Source: Lactiplantibacillus xiangfangensis (GTDB taxonomy: Bacteria > Bacillota > Bacilli > Lactobacillales > Lactobacillaceae). From it: a stretch of DNA of 64,000 nucleotides. The stretch is taken from positions 42,327 through 106,326 of the forward strand of contig NZ_JQCL01000074.1 of NCBI RefSeq assembly GCF_001438845.1. Reading direction: 5' to 3'. Within the stretch, counting starts at the first letter, position 1; every line of letters starts with the position of its first letter. The notes beneath the pieces were generated by a model. That model made no database searches. It saw nothing but the letters and a program-made list of their open reading frames with translations, and had not been told where the DNA came from. Shown in pieces: positions 1-9,077 of this stretch. The translations under genes and the position numbers were made by a program.

Positions 1-207
1 CTTTGGCATCAATAAGACTGATTAGGTCGGGTAAGATGCAGTGAAAGTTTTCACTTTTTACAGCGTACGAACTGTGATGACTTATCGTTAGATTTAATCA
101 TTGCCAAGCTCGCCACCTCCATATTTACTCTCTGTGGGAGAACTTGGTATTCTGTTCTACATAGTTCTGCATTTTTCTATGTTTTAGTTAATGATTACTT
201 CCTCCTA
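1..207 (-). mobile_element. Left end of a TnpB-type insertion element, cut by the window edge
   Basis: Read on the minus strand, this stretch matches the left end of the complete TnpB element that starts near 30351. The match runs from a TAGGAGGAAG/TAGGAAGAAG boundary through the subterminal hairpin (AAGCTC..CCATA / TATGG..GAGCTT) to the window edge, with scattered substitutions. In the complete copy tnpB begins about 296 nt from this boundary, so any tnpB here would lie left of the window on the minus strand. Only the non-coding left end is visible, so I cannot say whether the element is intact or a remnant. Confidence 0.7.
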
Positions 208-245
208 AGTTTTTCAACTACGACTCAGTATAACATGATATGCCG

Positions 246-1064
246 TTAATTTAAGGCCAAAATTGCCCGTAACAACTGGCCCAAAGCAACCCCTTGGCGC
301 TCATCCGTTCGACGCTGGTCCAAGGTCTCGGCAACCGCTAAGTTGAGCCACTGATTGGCGAGTTCCAAGCTTCGCGTCAGAGAAAAGCCTCGCCCCAACA
401 AACCGGCAATGGCCGCCGCTAACGTGTCACCAGTCCCGTTGTAATGTCCCGGCAGGCGCGGCTGTCCCACGTACTGAACATCGCCCCGCTCATCCAACCA
501 AGCGCAACCAATGTGGTCGTCACGTTCAACATCCGTGATGACAGCGTGGGCGCCCGGCTTCAATAACCGTTGCAACGCCGTTAACGTTGGTTTTAATTCT
601 GGGTGGCGCTGATATGGTAAGTCCGTCAATAAGCTGGCCTCCGTCACGTTCGGTAAAATGACGTCCGCCGATTTAATCAACGTCCGCATCGCACCAACGT
701 AGGTCTGATCAAAACCACTATAAAGTTTACCTAAGTCGCCAAGCACCGGATCAACGACTAATAGATCCAAGTTTTGGTTGGTCAAGTAATCGGTCAGTAG
801 TCCGCAAAGTTCGACCGAACCGACGTACCCGATCAAAGCCTGGTCAAATTTTAATTGGGCCTGCGTCCAGTGTTTGAACACGGCGGGGAGCCAACTTGAT
901 AAGTCAACAACGGCCGGACGCCCATAGCCGCTAGTATGCGTCGAAAGTAGGCTCGTTGGTAACGCGGCGACGTCGTACTGCATCGCCGTTAAAACGGGCA
1001 GCGCGGCACTTAACGAAATGCCGCCGACCGCTGATAAGTCTTCCGCCACTAAAATTGATGCCAA
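246..1064 (-). CDS. pdxK: Pyridoxal/pyridoxamine kinase family protein
   Basis: A 272-residue ribokinase-fold kinase of the PdxK/PdxY/ThiD type, expected to phosphorylate pyridoxal, pyridoxine or pyridoxamine in B6 salvage in the cytoplasm. The C-terminal half has the anion-hole/catalytic-base motif NGTGD (about residues 208-212), and the central part has VVDPVLGD, typical of pyridoxal kinases. The start is TTG, supported by an AAAGGAGG ribosome site about 7 nt upstream. It is a single gene, divergent from the permease at 1392. Length is normal for the family. Closely related ThiD-type kinases act on hydroxymethylpyrimidine, so the substrate is inferred. Confidence 0.8.
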   Translation of the reverse strand: MASILVAEDLSAVGGISLSAALPVLTAMQYDVAALPTSLLSTHTSGYGRPAVVDLSSWLPAVFKHWTQAQLKFDQALIGYVGSVELCGLLTDYLTNQNLDLLVVDPVLGDLGKLYSGFDQTYVGAMRTLIKSADVILPNVTEASLLTDLPYQRHPELKPTLTALQRLLKPGAHAVITDVERDDHIGCAWLDERGDVQYVGQPRLPGHYNGTGDTLAAAIAGLLGRGFSLTRSLELANQWLNLAVAETLDQRRTDERQGVALGQLLRAILALN

Positions 1065-1292
1065 AATAATTCCTCCTTTAAGAGCGTTACATTCTTCAAA
1101 CTATGTACAGTGATGCGCTGAATAACTCCGGTCATGACTAATGATAAAAAATAGCTGTGATCCAAGTTAACTTTCAGCCTTTCATTATTCTAGCAGAATC
1201 CCTTGCGACTGTAACCCCATCGCTCACGGGTGCGTTCAAAAACACAAGCAGTTAAAGTGACTAAGTTCTTAATAATTAAAACCAGATTCTAA

Positions 1293-1352
1293 TTGACTTT
1301 TAATTATTATTCACGGTATCATATTATCATAGTAAATTGTCAATTTTGACAA
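1293..1352 (+). promoter_or_regulatory. Promoter and palindrome ahead of the amino-acid permease
   Basis: TTGACT (1293-1298) and TATCAT (1317-1322), 18 nt apart, form a plausible promoter for the permease at 1392. Just downstream is a perfect inverted repeat TTGTCAA-TT-TTGACAA (1337-1352), placed where a repressor would block early transcription. The rest of the 1065-1391 gap holds nothing I recognise; no T-box is visible. Confidence 0.45.
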
Positions 1353-1391
1353 AAGACTGTTAATAATAACTAAAAAAAGGTGGTTCATTCT

Positions 1392-2792
1392 ATGGGGATT
1401 CGTCAGCGCATCTTCCAAAAGGAAAACTTGGAGCGCTATTTACAAAAAGATAGTCAATTTGAGCGAACCCTAAGCGCCGTTGATTTGATTGCGCTCGGGA
1501 TTGGCGCGGTGATTGGGACCGGGATCTTCATTCTTCCCGGGACCGTTGCCGCAACTAAGGCTGGTCCGGGAATTATTTTATCCTTCGTCATTGCCGCCAT
1601 CGTCTGTGCAGTGGCCGCGATGTGTTACGCCGAGTTTGCATCGGTCTTACCCATCGCTGGTTCCGCCTATTCGTACGGTAACATTGTTTACGGCGAAATG
1701 GTCGGCTGGATCATCGGCTGGGCCCTCGTCTTGGAATACGTCCTGGCTGTCGCAGCGGTGGCCGTCGGTTGGGCCGCTTACTTTAACTCGTTTATCGCCG
1801 GCTTCGGCTTAAAATTGCCGAAAGCCATCACCGGTTCATTTGACCCGGCACACGGTACCTACGTTAATTTAGTGGCCATCTTAATCGTCTGCGCGATTGC
1901 CTGGATCATCGACGAAGGCTTGAAGACGTCCGTTCGTTTGAACAACATCATTGTGGCCGTAAAACTTGCTATTATTGTTATTTTCTTACTCGTTGGGTCA
2001 TTCTATGTTAAACCAAGCAACTGGACACCATTCGCACCGTTTGGCGTTTCAGGGATTTTCCAAGGGGCAGCGGTGGTCTTCTTCGCCTACCTTGGATTTG
2101 ACGCCGTTTCCTCATCAGCTGCCGAAGTTAAAAACGCCAAGCGCAACATGCCGATTGGGATTATCGGGACCTTGGTCGTCTGCACAATTTTCTACATCTT
2201 AGTATCAGGCGTTTTGACCGGGATGGTTTCATATAAGCTACTCAACGTTGATGACGCGGTGACCTTCGCCTTGCAACTCGTTCATCAAAACTTTGTTGCC
2301 GGGATTGTCTCAATCGGGGCCTTAGCTGGGATGTTCACCATGATGGTGACAATGATTTACAGTAGCTCGCGGTTACTCTACTCAATTGGCCGGGACGGTC
2401 TACTTCCTAGCTTCTTAGGTAAAATCGACAAGCACCACGCGCCTAAGTACGCCATGCTGACCGTGACCATCGTCATCTCAATTTTAGGTGGCTTCATTCC
2501 GTTAGGACAACTGGCCAACTTAGTTAACATCGGGACATTGATTGCCTTTACCTTCGTTTCCTTTGGGATCATCCTATTGCGGCGGAATCCAAAGTTGAAC
2601 CAGATCAAGGGCTTCCGGGTGCCATTCTACCCCGTTCTGCCAATCGTTTCTGGTTTACTCTGTCTCTTCATGATGACGCAGCTTTCCCTAGAAACGTGGG
2701 TCGCATCGTTAGTTTGGTTCGTACTCGGCCTAATCATCTACTTCAGCTATGGCATCCGTCACAGCAAGATGGGCCACGCTGAATCCAAATAA
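1392..2792 (+). CDS. APC-superfamily amino-acid permease
   Basis: A polytopic membrane transporter of 466 residues with about 12 hydrophobic segments. The N-terminal motif with GIGAVIGTGIFILPG (about residues 34-48) is the substrate-contacting first unwound helix of APC amino-acid transporters, and FFAYLGFDAVSSSAAE in the middle matches the cationic amino acid transporter (CAT/YfnA-like) branch. It probably imports amino acids by proton symport; the substrate cannot be read. I place the start at ATG 1392 because AAGGTGG lies 8 nt upstream; the in-frame GTG at 1380 overlaps that ribosome site. It is monocistronic, with a terminator after it. Confidence 0.88.
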   Translation: MGIRQRIFQKENLERYLQKDSQFERTLSAVDLIALGIGAVIGTGIFILPGTVAATKAGPGIILSFVIAAIVCAVAAMCYAEFASVLPIAGSAYSYGNIVYGEMVGWIIGWALVLEYVLAVAAVAVGWAAYFNSFIAGFGLKLPKAITGSFDPAHGTYVNLVAILIVCAIAWIIDEGLKTSVRLNNIIVAVKLAIIVIFLLVGSFYVKPSNWTPFAPFGVSGIFQGAAVVFFAYLGFDAVSSSAAEVKNAKRNMPIGIIGTLVVCTIFYILVSGVLTGMVSYKLLNVDDAVTFALQLVHQNFVAGIVSIGALAGMFTMMVTMIYSSSRLLYSIGRDGLLPSFLGKIDKHHAPKYAMLTVTIVISILGGFIPLGQLANLVNIGTLIAFTFVSFGIILLRRNPKLNQIKGFRVPFYPVLPIVSGLLCLFMMTQLSLETWVASLVWFVLGLIIYFSYGIRHSKMGHAESK

Positions 2793-2885
2793 AGCAGTCA
2801 ATTAATTGCATTCTTACCTTAACGGCACTACGCTAAGGTCGCGTGGGAGTTAGATACTGCCACGTGCCATACTAATTACAATGAC

Positions 2886-2918
2886 GGGTCTGAGAATTTT
2901 CTCAGGCCCGCTTTTTTA
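2886..2918 (+). terminator. Rho-independent terminator of the permease gene
   Basis: GGGTCTGAG and CTCAGGCCC form a 9-bp stem (with G-U pairs) around a T-rich loop, followed by CTTTTTTAG. An additional CGTGG/CCACG stem-loop lies upstream (about 2840-2865). Confidence 0.8.
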
Positions 2919-3004
2919 GTCAAATACTTGTGTCCATCAACCGTTCCCGATGACAGCGGTTCCACTTTAAGGTATGATGTGGGTAATAATAAAGGATGGT
3001 GATC

Positions 3005-3310
3005 ATGATGTTAACGCCTAAAATGATCCATAACGATGTTAGTACGCATCACGAACAATTTTTAACGATTCTAGAAAAGGATCCTTGGCTGATTCCCGCA
3101 TTGACCGCACTACACATCGTTCCCGTAGTTGTTGCTGCCCACGGCTTTTATAAGACGCTTGCGCTCAGTAAGCAACTAAAAATCGAACGCGAAAAGACCA
3201 AGCAGCTGGCCCTACAGCAGGTTGAAAAGGTCTCGACCGTAGCGCAAAATCACCACTGTCACATGCCGCTACCAGCAAAAATCAAGCAACACTTGCACCC
3301 AGAAGACTAA
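3005..3310 (+). CDS. Small hypothetical protein with one membrane segment
   Basis: About 101 residues; function not recognised. One hydrophobic stretch (WLIPALTALHIVPVVVAAHG, about residues 28-47) suggests a single membrane helix, followed by a charged, Lys/Gln-rich probable coiled coil (about 55-80) and a His-rich tail. I prefer the ATG at 3005 because AAAGG at 2991-2995 is then well spaced; an in-frame ATG at 2996 overlaps that site. It lies alone between the permease terminator and a bidirectional terminator shared with the convergent OsmC-like gene. Confidence 0.6.
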   Translation: MMLTPKMIHNDVSTHHEQFLTILEKDPWLIPALTALHIVPVVVAAHGFYKTLALSKQLKIEREKTKQLALQQVEKVSTVAQNHHCHMPLPAKIKQHLHPED

Positions 3311-3325
3311 TCTAGAAAATGTACA

Positions 3326-3380
3326 ACAAAAGATAGCGTATCAGAAATCATTTAAGCATTTCTGATACGCTATCTTTTGT
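3326..3380. terminator. Bidirectional terminator
   Basis: A 23-bp perfect inverted repeat (arms 3326-3348 and 3358-3380) with A/T tails on both sides lies between two convergent genes, so it can stop transcription from either side. Confidence 0.85.
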
Positions 3381-3391
3381 TTAATCAATGC

Positions 3392-3793
3392 TTACAGGTG
3401 AATCTTAACGCTCGTCGACCCACCAAGCAGCTTAGCAACTGGACAGCGCTGTTCCGCTAACGCCAACCAGTGACTCGCCGTGGCTGGATCAACTTCTGGA
3501 ATCGTTACTTGGGCATCCACAAAGAACTGATAGCCAAAACGATCCCGGCTCATGCTGACCGTTGTCACGACTCGACTCTGATGCGGTTGATTGTGCTCGC
3601 CTTCAATGGCGGCTAGCGTTGCGTTCAGACACGTGCTGAGCGCTAGGCCTAACAGTTGCTCCGGGTTCGTCCCGGGAACGTCTTTGAGCGGACTAGCGAC
3701 CGGTACTGCTAGCCCGTCTGGAACGTAAGCCCGCCCTTGCAGGCCATCTTCATTAATCGCCCGGGTCGTGTACAGAATTGGAAATTTCTCCAT
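3392..3793 (-). CDS. OsmC/Ohr-family peroxiredoxin-like protein
   Basis: About 133 residues, the normal length for OsmC/Ohr thiol peroxidases, which reduce organic hydroperoxides in the cytoplasm. Both redox cysteines are present: one in LSTCLNATL on the central helix and one in EQRCPVAKLL near the C-terminus. The N-terminal part has the G-R-Y/F-rich strands of the family. The start at 3793 (ATG) is chosen because GGGAGG sits 9 nt upstream; the in-frame GTG at 3802 directly abuts that ribosome site. It is a single gene convergent with the small membrane protein. Whether it belongs to the Ohr or the OsmC subgroup is not certain. Confidence 0.85.
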   Translation of the reverse strand: MEKFPILYTTRAINEDGLQGRAYVPDGLAVPVASPLKDVPGTNPEQLLGLALSTCLNATLAAIEGEHNQPHQSRVVTTVSMSRDRFGYQFFVDAQVTIPEVDPATASHWLALAEQRCPVAKLLGGSTSVKIHL

Positions 3794-3935
3794 CAAGTTC
3801 ACCCTCCCACACTAAGTTAGTTATCTTTAGCTATCAAAGTACCATAAACTTACTCGACCGTCCCTTAGAAGCGTTTGCACACAGCGAAATAGCGGTATAA
3901 TGTTAGGTAAATTAAACTTTTAGAGGACGTTTGCT

Positions 3936-6380
3936 ATGATAAATAATCAATTTGCGATCGTGCCGACTGATTCAGAAGCGGCCATCGCGGAACTCACTAA
4001 AATTCATTTCATCACACCAGCAATGACCAGCCTAACCACGGTTCCGGCCGTTTATCGGGCACTGTTGGCCGAGAGCTTTCCAGAAGTCAAAACGACTAGT
4101 GGTCTCAAGCATAAGTTTGCCAACCTGATGGCGACGAGCCAACTCAACTTGAACGAATGGTTAGAAAACGCGACCGTCGTTAACAACCAGGTCTTTTACA
4201 ACGTTGGCCTCCAACTGCTGGGCTTTTTACCGGGGCAGGACTTTGACTTAGCTGATCCCCTGCTCGCAATGCGCGACATCCACCTCCCAATGGTGGCCGA
4301 CAGCGCATTTGATCGTGAATCCCTATACTACGCGTGGTACTTGCTCTTAAATACCCGTGGGAACAACGGTCAAACGTTGATTGAGGCGTTAACGGCACGG
4401 GGCTACTTTGTGCCGTTTTACCAGTTGCCTAACGAACAAAAGCCCTTGTTTTTCAATGGCAAAGCGCAAGCCGTCTTTAATACGAACGACTTGATCCGCG
4501 ACGTCGTCTACGTTGAAGCCCCCTTAGATACCGACCACGACGGCAAACGGGACTTATTAAAGGTCGAAATTTTGCGGCCGGCCGAGACGGCCACTGGGTT
4601 GAAGGTACCGGTCCTATATACGGCTAGCCCTTATAACCAAGGTATCAACGACCACGCTGGCGAGGCGCAAATGCACAACGTCGACGTGCCGCTGACCGCG
4701 AAAACACCTGACACTAACACTTATGAAGACGTTGAATACCAACCTCAGACACCAGATTTACCGGCAGAACGACCGGTTAAGACGACCAGTGACGACGCCG
4801 AAGAAACGTTTGGCCGCGAAAAGTCGTATACGTTAAACGACTACTTCTTAGCCCGCGGGTTTGCCGTCGTTTACGCTGCTGGGATCGGTTCCGTCGACTC
4901 CGATGGCTTAGCGCCAACTGGTGACATCGATGAAACCACGTCAACGGTCGCCATCATCGAATGGTTAACTGGCAAACGTCACGCCTTCACTAACCGTGAC
5001 GCGGACGTTGCCATCAAAGCTTGGTGGACGAACGGTTCAGTTGCGATGACTGGCCGATCATACCTAGGAACGCTGGCGACCGCCGCAGCCACTACCGGTG
5101 TCGATGGGTTGAAGACGATTATCTCAGAAGCCGCCATTTCCAGCTGGTACGATTACTACCGTGACAACGGACTCGTTGTGGCACCGGACACCTTCCAAGG
5201 AGAAGATACCGACGTTTTAGCCGCTGAAGTCTTTTCACGGAGTCTAAAATCCGGCGACGCTCATCGGATTCAATCTAAATTTGACGAGAAGCTTGCCGAG
5301 TTAACCAAGGACCAAGACCGCGATACTGGAAACTATAACCGCTACTGGGACGAGCGAAATTACCTTAAGAACGTTGATAAAATCAAGGCTGACATCGTCA
5401 TGGTCCACGGTTTAAACGACTGGAACGTTAAGCCACGTAACGTTGCCAACCTCTGGGATAAGCTTCAAAAAGTTCCCGTAACCAAGAAACTGATCTTGCA
5501 TCAGGGACAACATATTTACATCAACAACTTACAGTCACTCGACTTCACCGACATGATGAACCTCTGGCTGAGTCATGAACTCTATGGCTTGGACAATCAC
5601 GCTGAATCGTTGTTGCCAAACGTTTTAGTGCAAGACAACACTAAGGCTGAAACTTGGCACGGCTACGATAATTGGTGGCAAGACAGCACCCAGTCACTCG
5701 ATTTCAAAGTTCAATATAAAGAACTCGTTCCCGCTGATCACCCCGTTGACCAACGTGCGGCCCACTTCACGGATAAGTTGCCTGACAAGCTATTCAAACA
5801 TTATCAACAAGATTTGAACGCTTGGCAAACCGACTTATTGAGCGAGTCCAAGACGAATCCACTGTACGACCACCGACTACTATTCAAGTCGTGGCAGGCA
5901 CCTAGCGACCAGTTACTTGTCGGTCGTCCGCACGTTCAGGGATCCGTCGCCGTCAATAAAAACTTTGGGATGTTGAGCTTCATGCTGATCGACTTTGGTG
6001 AAGCCAAGCGGTTAACGGTCAGTCCACAAATGATTGCCGCTAAAGCGCTCGATCTCGGGTTCCACTGGCGCGAAGACGATTTAAAGGACTTCAAGCTCGC
6101 ACCCGCAACCCCTTTCAAAATGATTACGAAGGGGCACTTAAACTTACAAAATCGGCATCACCCGTGGCACGCAGAAGCCATTCAGCCAAACGAATTTTAC
6201 GACTTTGAACTTGATCTACAGCCAATTTTCCACCACCTACTCAAAGGGCACCAAGTTGGCTTAGTCATCTATGGCACCGACATGAAGATGACCATTCGCG
6301 GTAACCAGGACTTACAATATTCATTGAACTTAAATGATATTCAATTGCACATCCCGGTCAAATCAATCGACGAAAACTAG
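3936..6380 (+). CDS. pepX: X-prolyl dipeptidyl aminopeptidase
   Basis: A cytoplasmic serine peptidase of 814 residues that releases X-Pro dipeptides, completing use of proline-rich peptides. It has the three-part PepX layout: N-terminal helical domain (about 1-160), S15 alpha/beta-hydrolase core, and C-terminal jelly-roll domain (about 570-814). The nucleophile is Ser375 in GRSYLG; Asp495 in HGLNDWNVKPRN and His526 in HQGQHIYI complete the triad. Length matches family members of about 760-820 residues. The ATG at 3936 has AGAGGA upstream. It is monocistronic with a strong terminator. Confidence 0.95.
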   Translation: MINNQFAIVPTDSEAAIAELTKIHFITPAMTSLTTVPAVYRALLAESFPEVKTTSGLKHKFANLMATSQLNLNEWLENATVVNNQVFYNVGLQLLGFLPGQDFDLADPLLAMRDIHLPMVADSAFDRESLYYAWYLLLNTRGNNGQTLIEALTARGYFVPFYQLPNEQKPLFFNGKAQAVFNTNDLIRDVVYVEAPLDTDHDGKRDLLKVEILRPAETATGLKVPVLYTASPYNQGINDHAGEAQMHNVDVPLTAKTPDTNTYEDVEYQPQTPDLPAERPVKTTSDDAEETFGREKSYTLNDYFLARGFAVVYAAGIGSVDSDGLAPTGDIDETTSTVAIIEWLTGKRHAFTNRDADVAIKAWWTNGSVAMTGRSYLGTLATAAATTGVDGLKTIISEAAISSWYDYYRDNGLVVAPDTFQGEDTDVLAAEVFSRSLKSGDAHRIQSKFDEKLAELTKDQDRDTGNYNRYWDERNYLKNVDKIKADIVMVHGLNDWNVKPRNVANLWDKLQKVPVTKKLILHQGQHIYINNLQSLDFTDMMNLWLSHELYGLDNHAESLLPNVLVQDNTKAETWHGYDNWWQDSTQSLDFKVQYKELVPADHPVDQRAAHFTDKLPDKLFKHYQQDLNAWQTDLLSESKTNPLYDHRLLFKSWQAPSDQLLVGRPHVQGSVAVNKNFGMLSFMLIDFGEAKRLTVSPQMIAAKALDLGFHWREDDLKDFKLAPATPFKMITKGHLNLQNRHHPWHAEAIQPNEFYDFELDLQPIFHHLLKGHQVGLVIYGTDMKMTIRGNQDLQYSLNLNDIQLHIPVKSIDEN

Positions 6381-6387
6381 CGCATAC

Positions 6388-6425
6388 AAAAACGGTTGAG
6401 GAATCAAATCCTCAACCGTTTTTTG
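6388..6425 (+). terminator. Terminator of pepX
   Basis: AACGGTTGAGGA (6391-6402) pairs with TCCTCAACCGTT (6409-6420), 12 bp, followed by TTTTTT. Confidence 0.9.
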
Positions 6426-6458
6426 TCGAGCCTTTAACTGAGTTAACCATGCCGTTTC

Positions 6459-6616
6459 GTCAGACAGAACCGGTGTGCTATGGGAGACGGTCCCAGCCAC
6501 AATGCGGTCTGGGATCCTCGATTCCAAGCCGACAAACCACGTCTTTGAATCGCTCCGCAATATTAGCCAATGGCCCCGGCTAATATTGCCGCCACAGCAC
6601 ACCAATCCTGCCTGAC
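6459..6616 (-). repeat. Large branched palindrome, copy 1 (reverse orientation)
   Basis: A 158-nt imperfect palindrome. Outer arms begin GTCAGACAG and end CTGCCTGAC and include GTGTGCT/AGCACAC. Inside are three hairpins; the two clearest have arms 6519-6528/6543-6552 and GCAATATTAGCC (6557-6568)/GGCTAATATTGC (6578-6589). In reverse complement it aligns end to end with the palindrome at 20313-20471, with paired substitutions that keep the stems. No credible coding sequence is present. Confidence 0.75.
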
Positions 6617-6781
6617 TTCACTAAAACACTGGGTTTTTAGTGTTATTACTGGCAAATGATTGTAGGTTGACTCAGATAACAAATATTTTATTGATATAGC
6701 AACATTAACACCAATAGATTCATTAAGCTTCCCACTTTTGGACGTCCGAAAGCTACGCTGGGTTGGTTTTTAAACAATCCT

Positions 6782-6953
6782 AGCGTAGCCAGCAGAACCA
6801 GTGGGCCGTGTCGGCGCTGTTAGCTGGCGTTGTTTGCCAGGTTACAGTGCGGGGCGACTTGAAAGACTCGTTCTTTGAGGCTTTCAAGCGAGGCGAAAGA
6901 CCGTTCTTTGTCTATAGCCGACCCCATGGCCCACTGGTTCCGCTGGCGCAGCG
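6782..6953 (+). repeat. Large branched palindrome, copy 2 (forward orientation)
   Basis: About 170 nt with outer arms GAACCAGTGGGCC (6795-6807) and GGCCCACTGGTTC (6928-6940), 13 bp perfect, extended by further pairing. The inside folds into three hairpins: CTGTTAGCTGGC../GCCAGGTTACAG, CTTGAAAG/CTTTCAAG, and a shorter AGAC/GTCT stem. It is nearly identical to the reverse complement of 19943-20119. With copy 1 it forms a head-to-head unit filling the 6430-7030 gap; flank similarity to the second unit continues to about 7031. Confidence 0.75.
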
Positions 6954-7035
6954 TCGAAAATTGTTGCCTTTTTAGCGATAAACAGTAACAGGGTAGCGAT
7001 TAAACTAGTTCTAGTACTTTCAGCCTTTAATAACA

Positions 7036-7083
7036 AAATAAAACACCGCCAAGCAGCCTAATCAGGTTACCTGGTGGTGTTTG
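7036..7083 (-). terminator. Terminator of the O-acetyltransferase gene
   Basis: Read on the minus strand, AAACACCACCAGGTAACC pairs with GGCTGCTTGGCGGTGTTTT and is followed by ATTTTG. Confidence 0.75.
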
Positions 7084-7109
7084 ATGTATCTATTTTATGC
7101 ACGCAATCC

Positions 7110-9077
7110 TTAGTTGTTAACCGATGCAATTTCATTGGCAATCAACTTGGTCAATTTGCGGTTCCCAGCTGTGTTGGGATGGACATTATCAGAAGCAAAC
7201 CAATCGGACTGGTTCAACGCCTTCTTGTACCAATCCACAACGTGAACATTAGGATGGTTCGCAGCCGTCTTCTTGATCTGGGTGTTAACCTGATGTTGCC
7301 AACTTTGAGTTGGGACGTGGGCCGTTACCCAGAAAATCTGGTGGTCTTTGCCAATCATGTTGACCACTTGTTCCGCTTGGCCGTTCGTAATGGTCCCGTT
7401 CGTCCCAATGTTGATCAAAACGTTATGTGCTAACTGCCCTTGTTGCTTAAGGGAACTGATGATTGGTGGTACGTCCGTGATTTGGCGACCAACCTTTCCT
7501 TGAACAACCGCACCTGGAATAACGTCTTGCAGATCCGGTGAAACGTCTAATAACACCGAATCACCAATGGCGGTCAAATCCGTAGTCCCCATGGCTAAGA
7601 CAACTTGTGGCTTCAAGTTATATTCCTTAGCAACCTTTTTCTGTTTCGGGGATAACTTGGCGAGCGCCGCTTTGGTCTTCATCTGTTCAGTCTTAATCTT
7701 AGCGGCCTTAGCAGCGGCTTTTTGCCGTTTCAAAGCGGCCGCGTTTTTCTTGCTAGCATTTTTAGTGTTCTTATCAATAGTCTTTTGTAAGTCCGTTTTT
7801 TGCGTTGCGGCTGATTTACTTGGCTGTTGCACAAACCCAACTGCCGTAATCACGAATAGGATAATGGTTAGCCCGGTAATCGTTCCAGTAACCCGGTTGA
7901 ACTTAGGTGCCCGCAAGAAGTTAGTGAAGTCTGTCCATAAGCGACTGTAATCGTAATGACGCATTGGATCTTCAATAAAGCGATAGCTTAGTTCCGTTAC
8001 CAACAAAATTAACGCAACTTCAATTAAGCTGTTGACTAAGGGATGGTCCCCGATGTTTTTCACTTTAGTTTCATAGAAAATCATGACTGGAAATTGATAC
8101 AGGTAAATCCCGTAACTACGTTGTCCAATATAGGTAAATACGGGATTAGTCAATAACCGGTTCATGTGGCTTCCGGGGTGCGCAACCGTCGCAACCAACA
8201 CGGCTGAAACGATGGTGAATAGTAACATCCCGCCACGATAAGTGAATGCCGACGTCCCTGCCATCTGGAAAAACATCCAGATTAAGACGACCAGTGAGAC
8301 GCCGCCCAAGATATCCAAGGTCAGCTGATTACTATGACCAATGTCTGGTGACAATTCTCGTGACGGCCAAACGAAGGCCAGGCCAGAACCAATCAAGATG
8401 GCAAACATCCGGGTATCAGTCCCGTAGTAAACCCGGTTCGTATTGGCTGGATCGTATAACAACGCCATGGCGACCGCGGAAATTCCCGCCATCGCAAGCA
8501 TGAACCAAAAGATTCGTGAGCGTTTCTTGAAAATGAGCATTAATAGTCCAATGATCAGTGGCCAGAAAAGATAATACTGACCTTCAATCGATAATGACCA
8601 TAAATGGGTAAATGGTGATTCGCCGTTAAAACGGTCAAAGTAACTCTGCCCATGGCCAATTTCAAACCAGTTATACACGTACAATAGATTGGTCACAACG
8701 GTCGCGCGAATGTTGCTCAACAACGAACGCTGAAACAACGTAATGTAGGCCGTCGTTCCTAGTAACATCGTCACAAACGCCGGATACAGTCGCCGCATTC
8801 GGTGTCCTAAGAATCGGCCGATTCGCACGTGACCGTAATTCAACCAGTCTTGTAATAAAATATCCGTAATTAAGTACCCGGAGACCACGAAGAAGATTGG
8901 TACCCCTAAGTACCCACCTTGTAATGACGCCGGCATTAAATGATAAACGATAACCCCAATAACCGCCAATGTTCGAATACCATCAAAGCCGGTGATGTAA
9001 CGGCGAGGACGCATTCGATGCCGGTTCATTCTTGTCATTGTCCGGCTCATGTTAACTCTCCGTAAATTTTCACTCAT
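7110..9077 (-). CDS. oatA: OatA-type peptidoglycan O-acetyltransferase
   Basis: A 655-residue two-domain membrane enzyme. An N-terminal acyltransferase-3 domain with about 10-11 membrane helices (about residues 28-400) passes acetyl groups outward. An external C-terminal SGNH/GDSL domain (about 495-655) transfers them to peptidoglycan, giving lysozyme and autolysin resistance. The catalytic Ser507 is in AIGDSVLLD, an NIGTNG block supplies the oxyanion hole, and DNVHPN supplies Asp and His. A Lys/Ala-rich linker (about 420-480) joins the domains. AAGGGG precedes the ATG. The layout matches OatA/OatB; whether MurNAc or GlcNAc is modified cannot be told from sequence alone. Confidence 0.88.
   Translation of the reverse strand: MSENLRRVNMSRTMTRMNRHRMRPRRYITGFDGIRTLAVIGVIVYHLMPASLQGGYLGVPIFFVVSGYLITDILLQDWLNYGHVRIGRFLGHRMRRLYPAFVTMLLGTTAYITLFQRSLLSNIRATVVTNLLYVYNWFEIGHGQSYFDRFNGESPFTHLWSLSIEGQYYLFWPLIIGLLMLIFKKRSRIFWFMLAMAGISAVAMALLYDPANTNRVYYGTDTRMFAILIGSGLAFVWPSRELSPDIGHSNQLTLDILGGVSLVVLIWMFFQMAGTSAFTYRGGMLLFTIVSAVLVATVAHPGSHMNRLLTNPVFTYIGQRSYGIYLYQFPVMIFYETKVKNIGDHPLVNSLIEVALILLVTELSYRFIEDPMRHYDYSRLWTDFTNFLRAPKFNRVTGTITGLTIILFVITAVGFVQQPSKSAATQKTDLQKTIDKNTKNASKKNAAALKRQKAAAKAAKIKTEQMKTKAALAKLSPKQKKVAKEYNLKPQVVLAMGTTDLTAIGDSVLLDVSPDLQDVIPGAVVQGKVGRQITDVPPIISSLKQQGQLAHNVLINIGTNGTITNGQAEQVVNMIGKDHQIFWVTAHVPTQSWQHQVNTQIKKTAANHPNVHVVDWYKKALNQSDWFASDNVHPNTAGNRKLTKLIANEIASVNN

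Noticed and set aside
1065-1391. T-box or other riboswitch ahead of the amino-acid permease
   Set aside because: No T-box sequence or specifier-loop arrangement was found; only a promoter and a short palindrome are visible.
6363-6605. 80-codon minus-strand frame across the pepX terminator and palindrome
   Set aside because: It runs through a terminator hairpin and a structured repeat, and has no ribosome site. The same kind of frame appears in the 20.3 kb copy only because of shared palindrome sequence.
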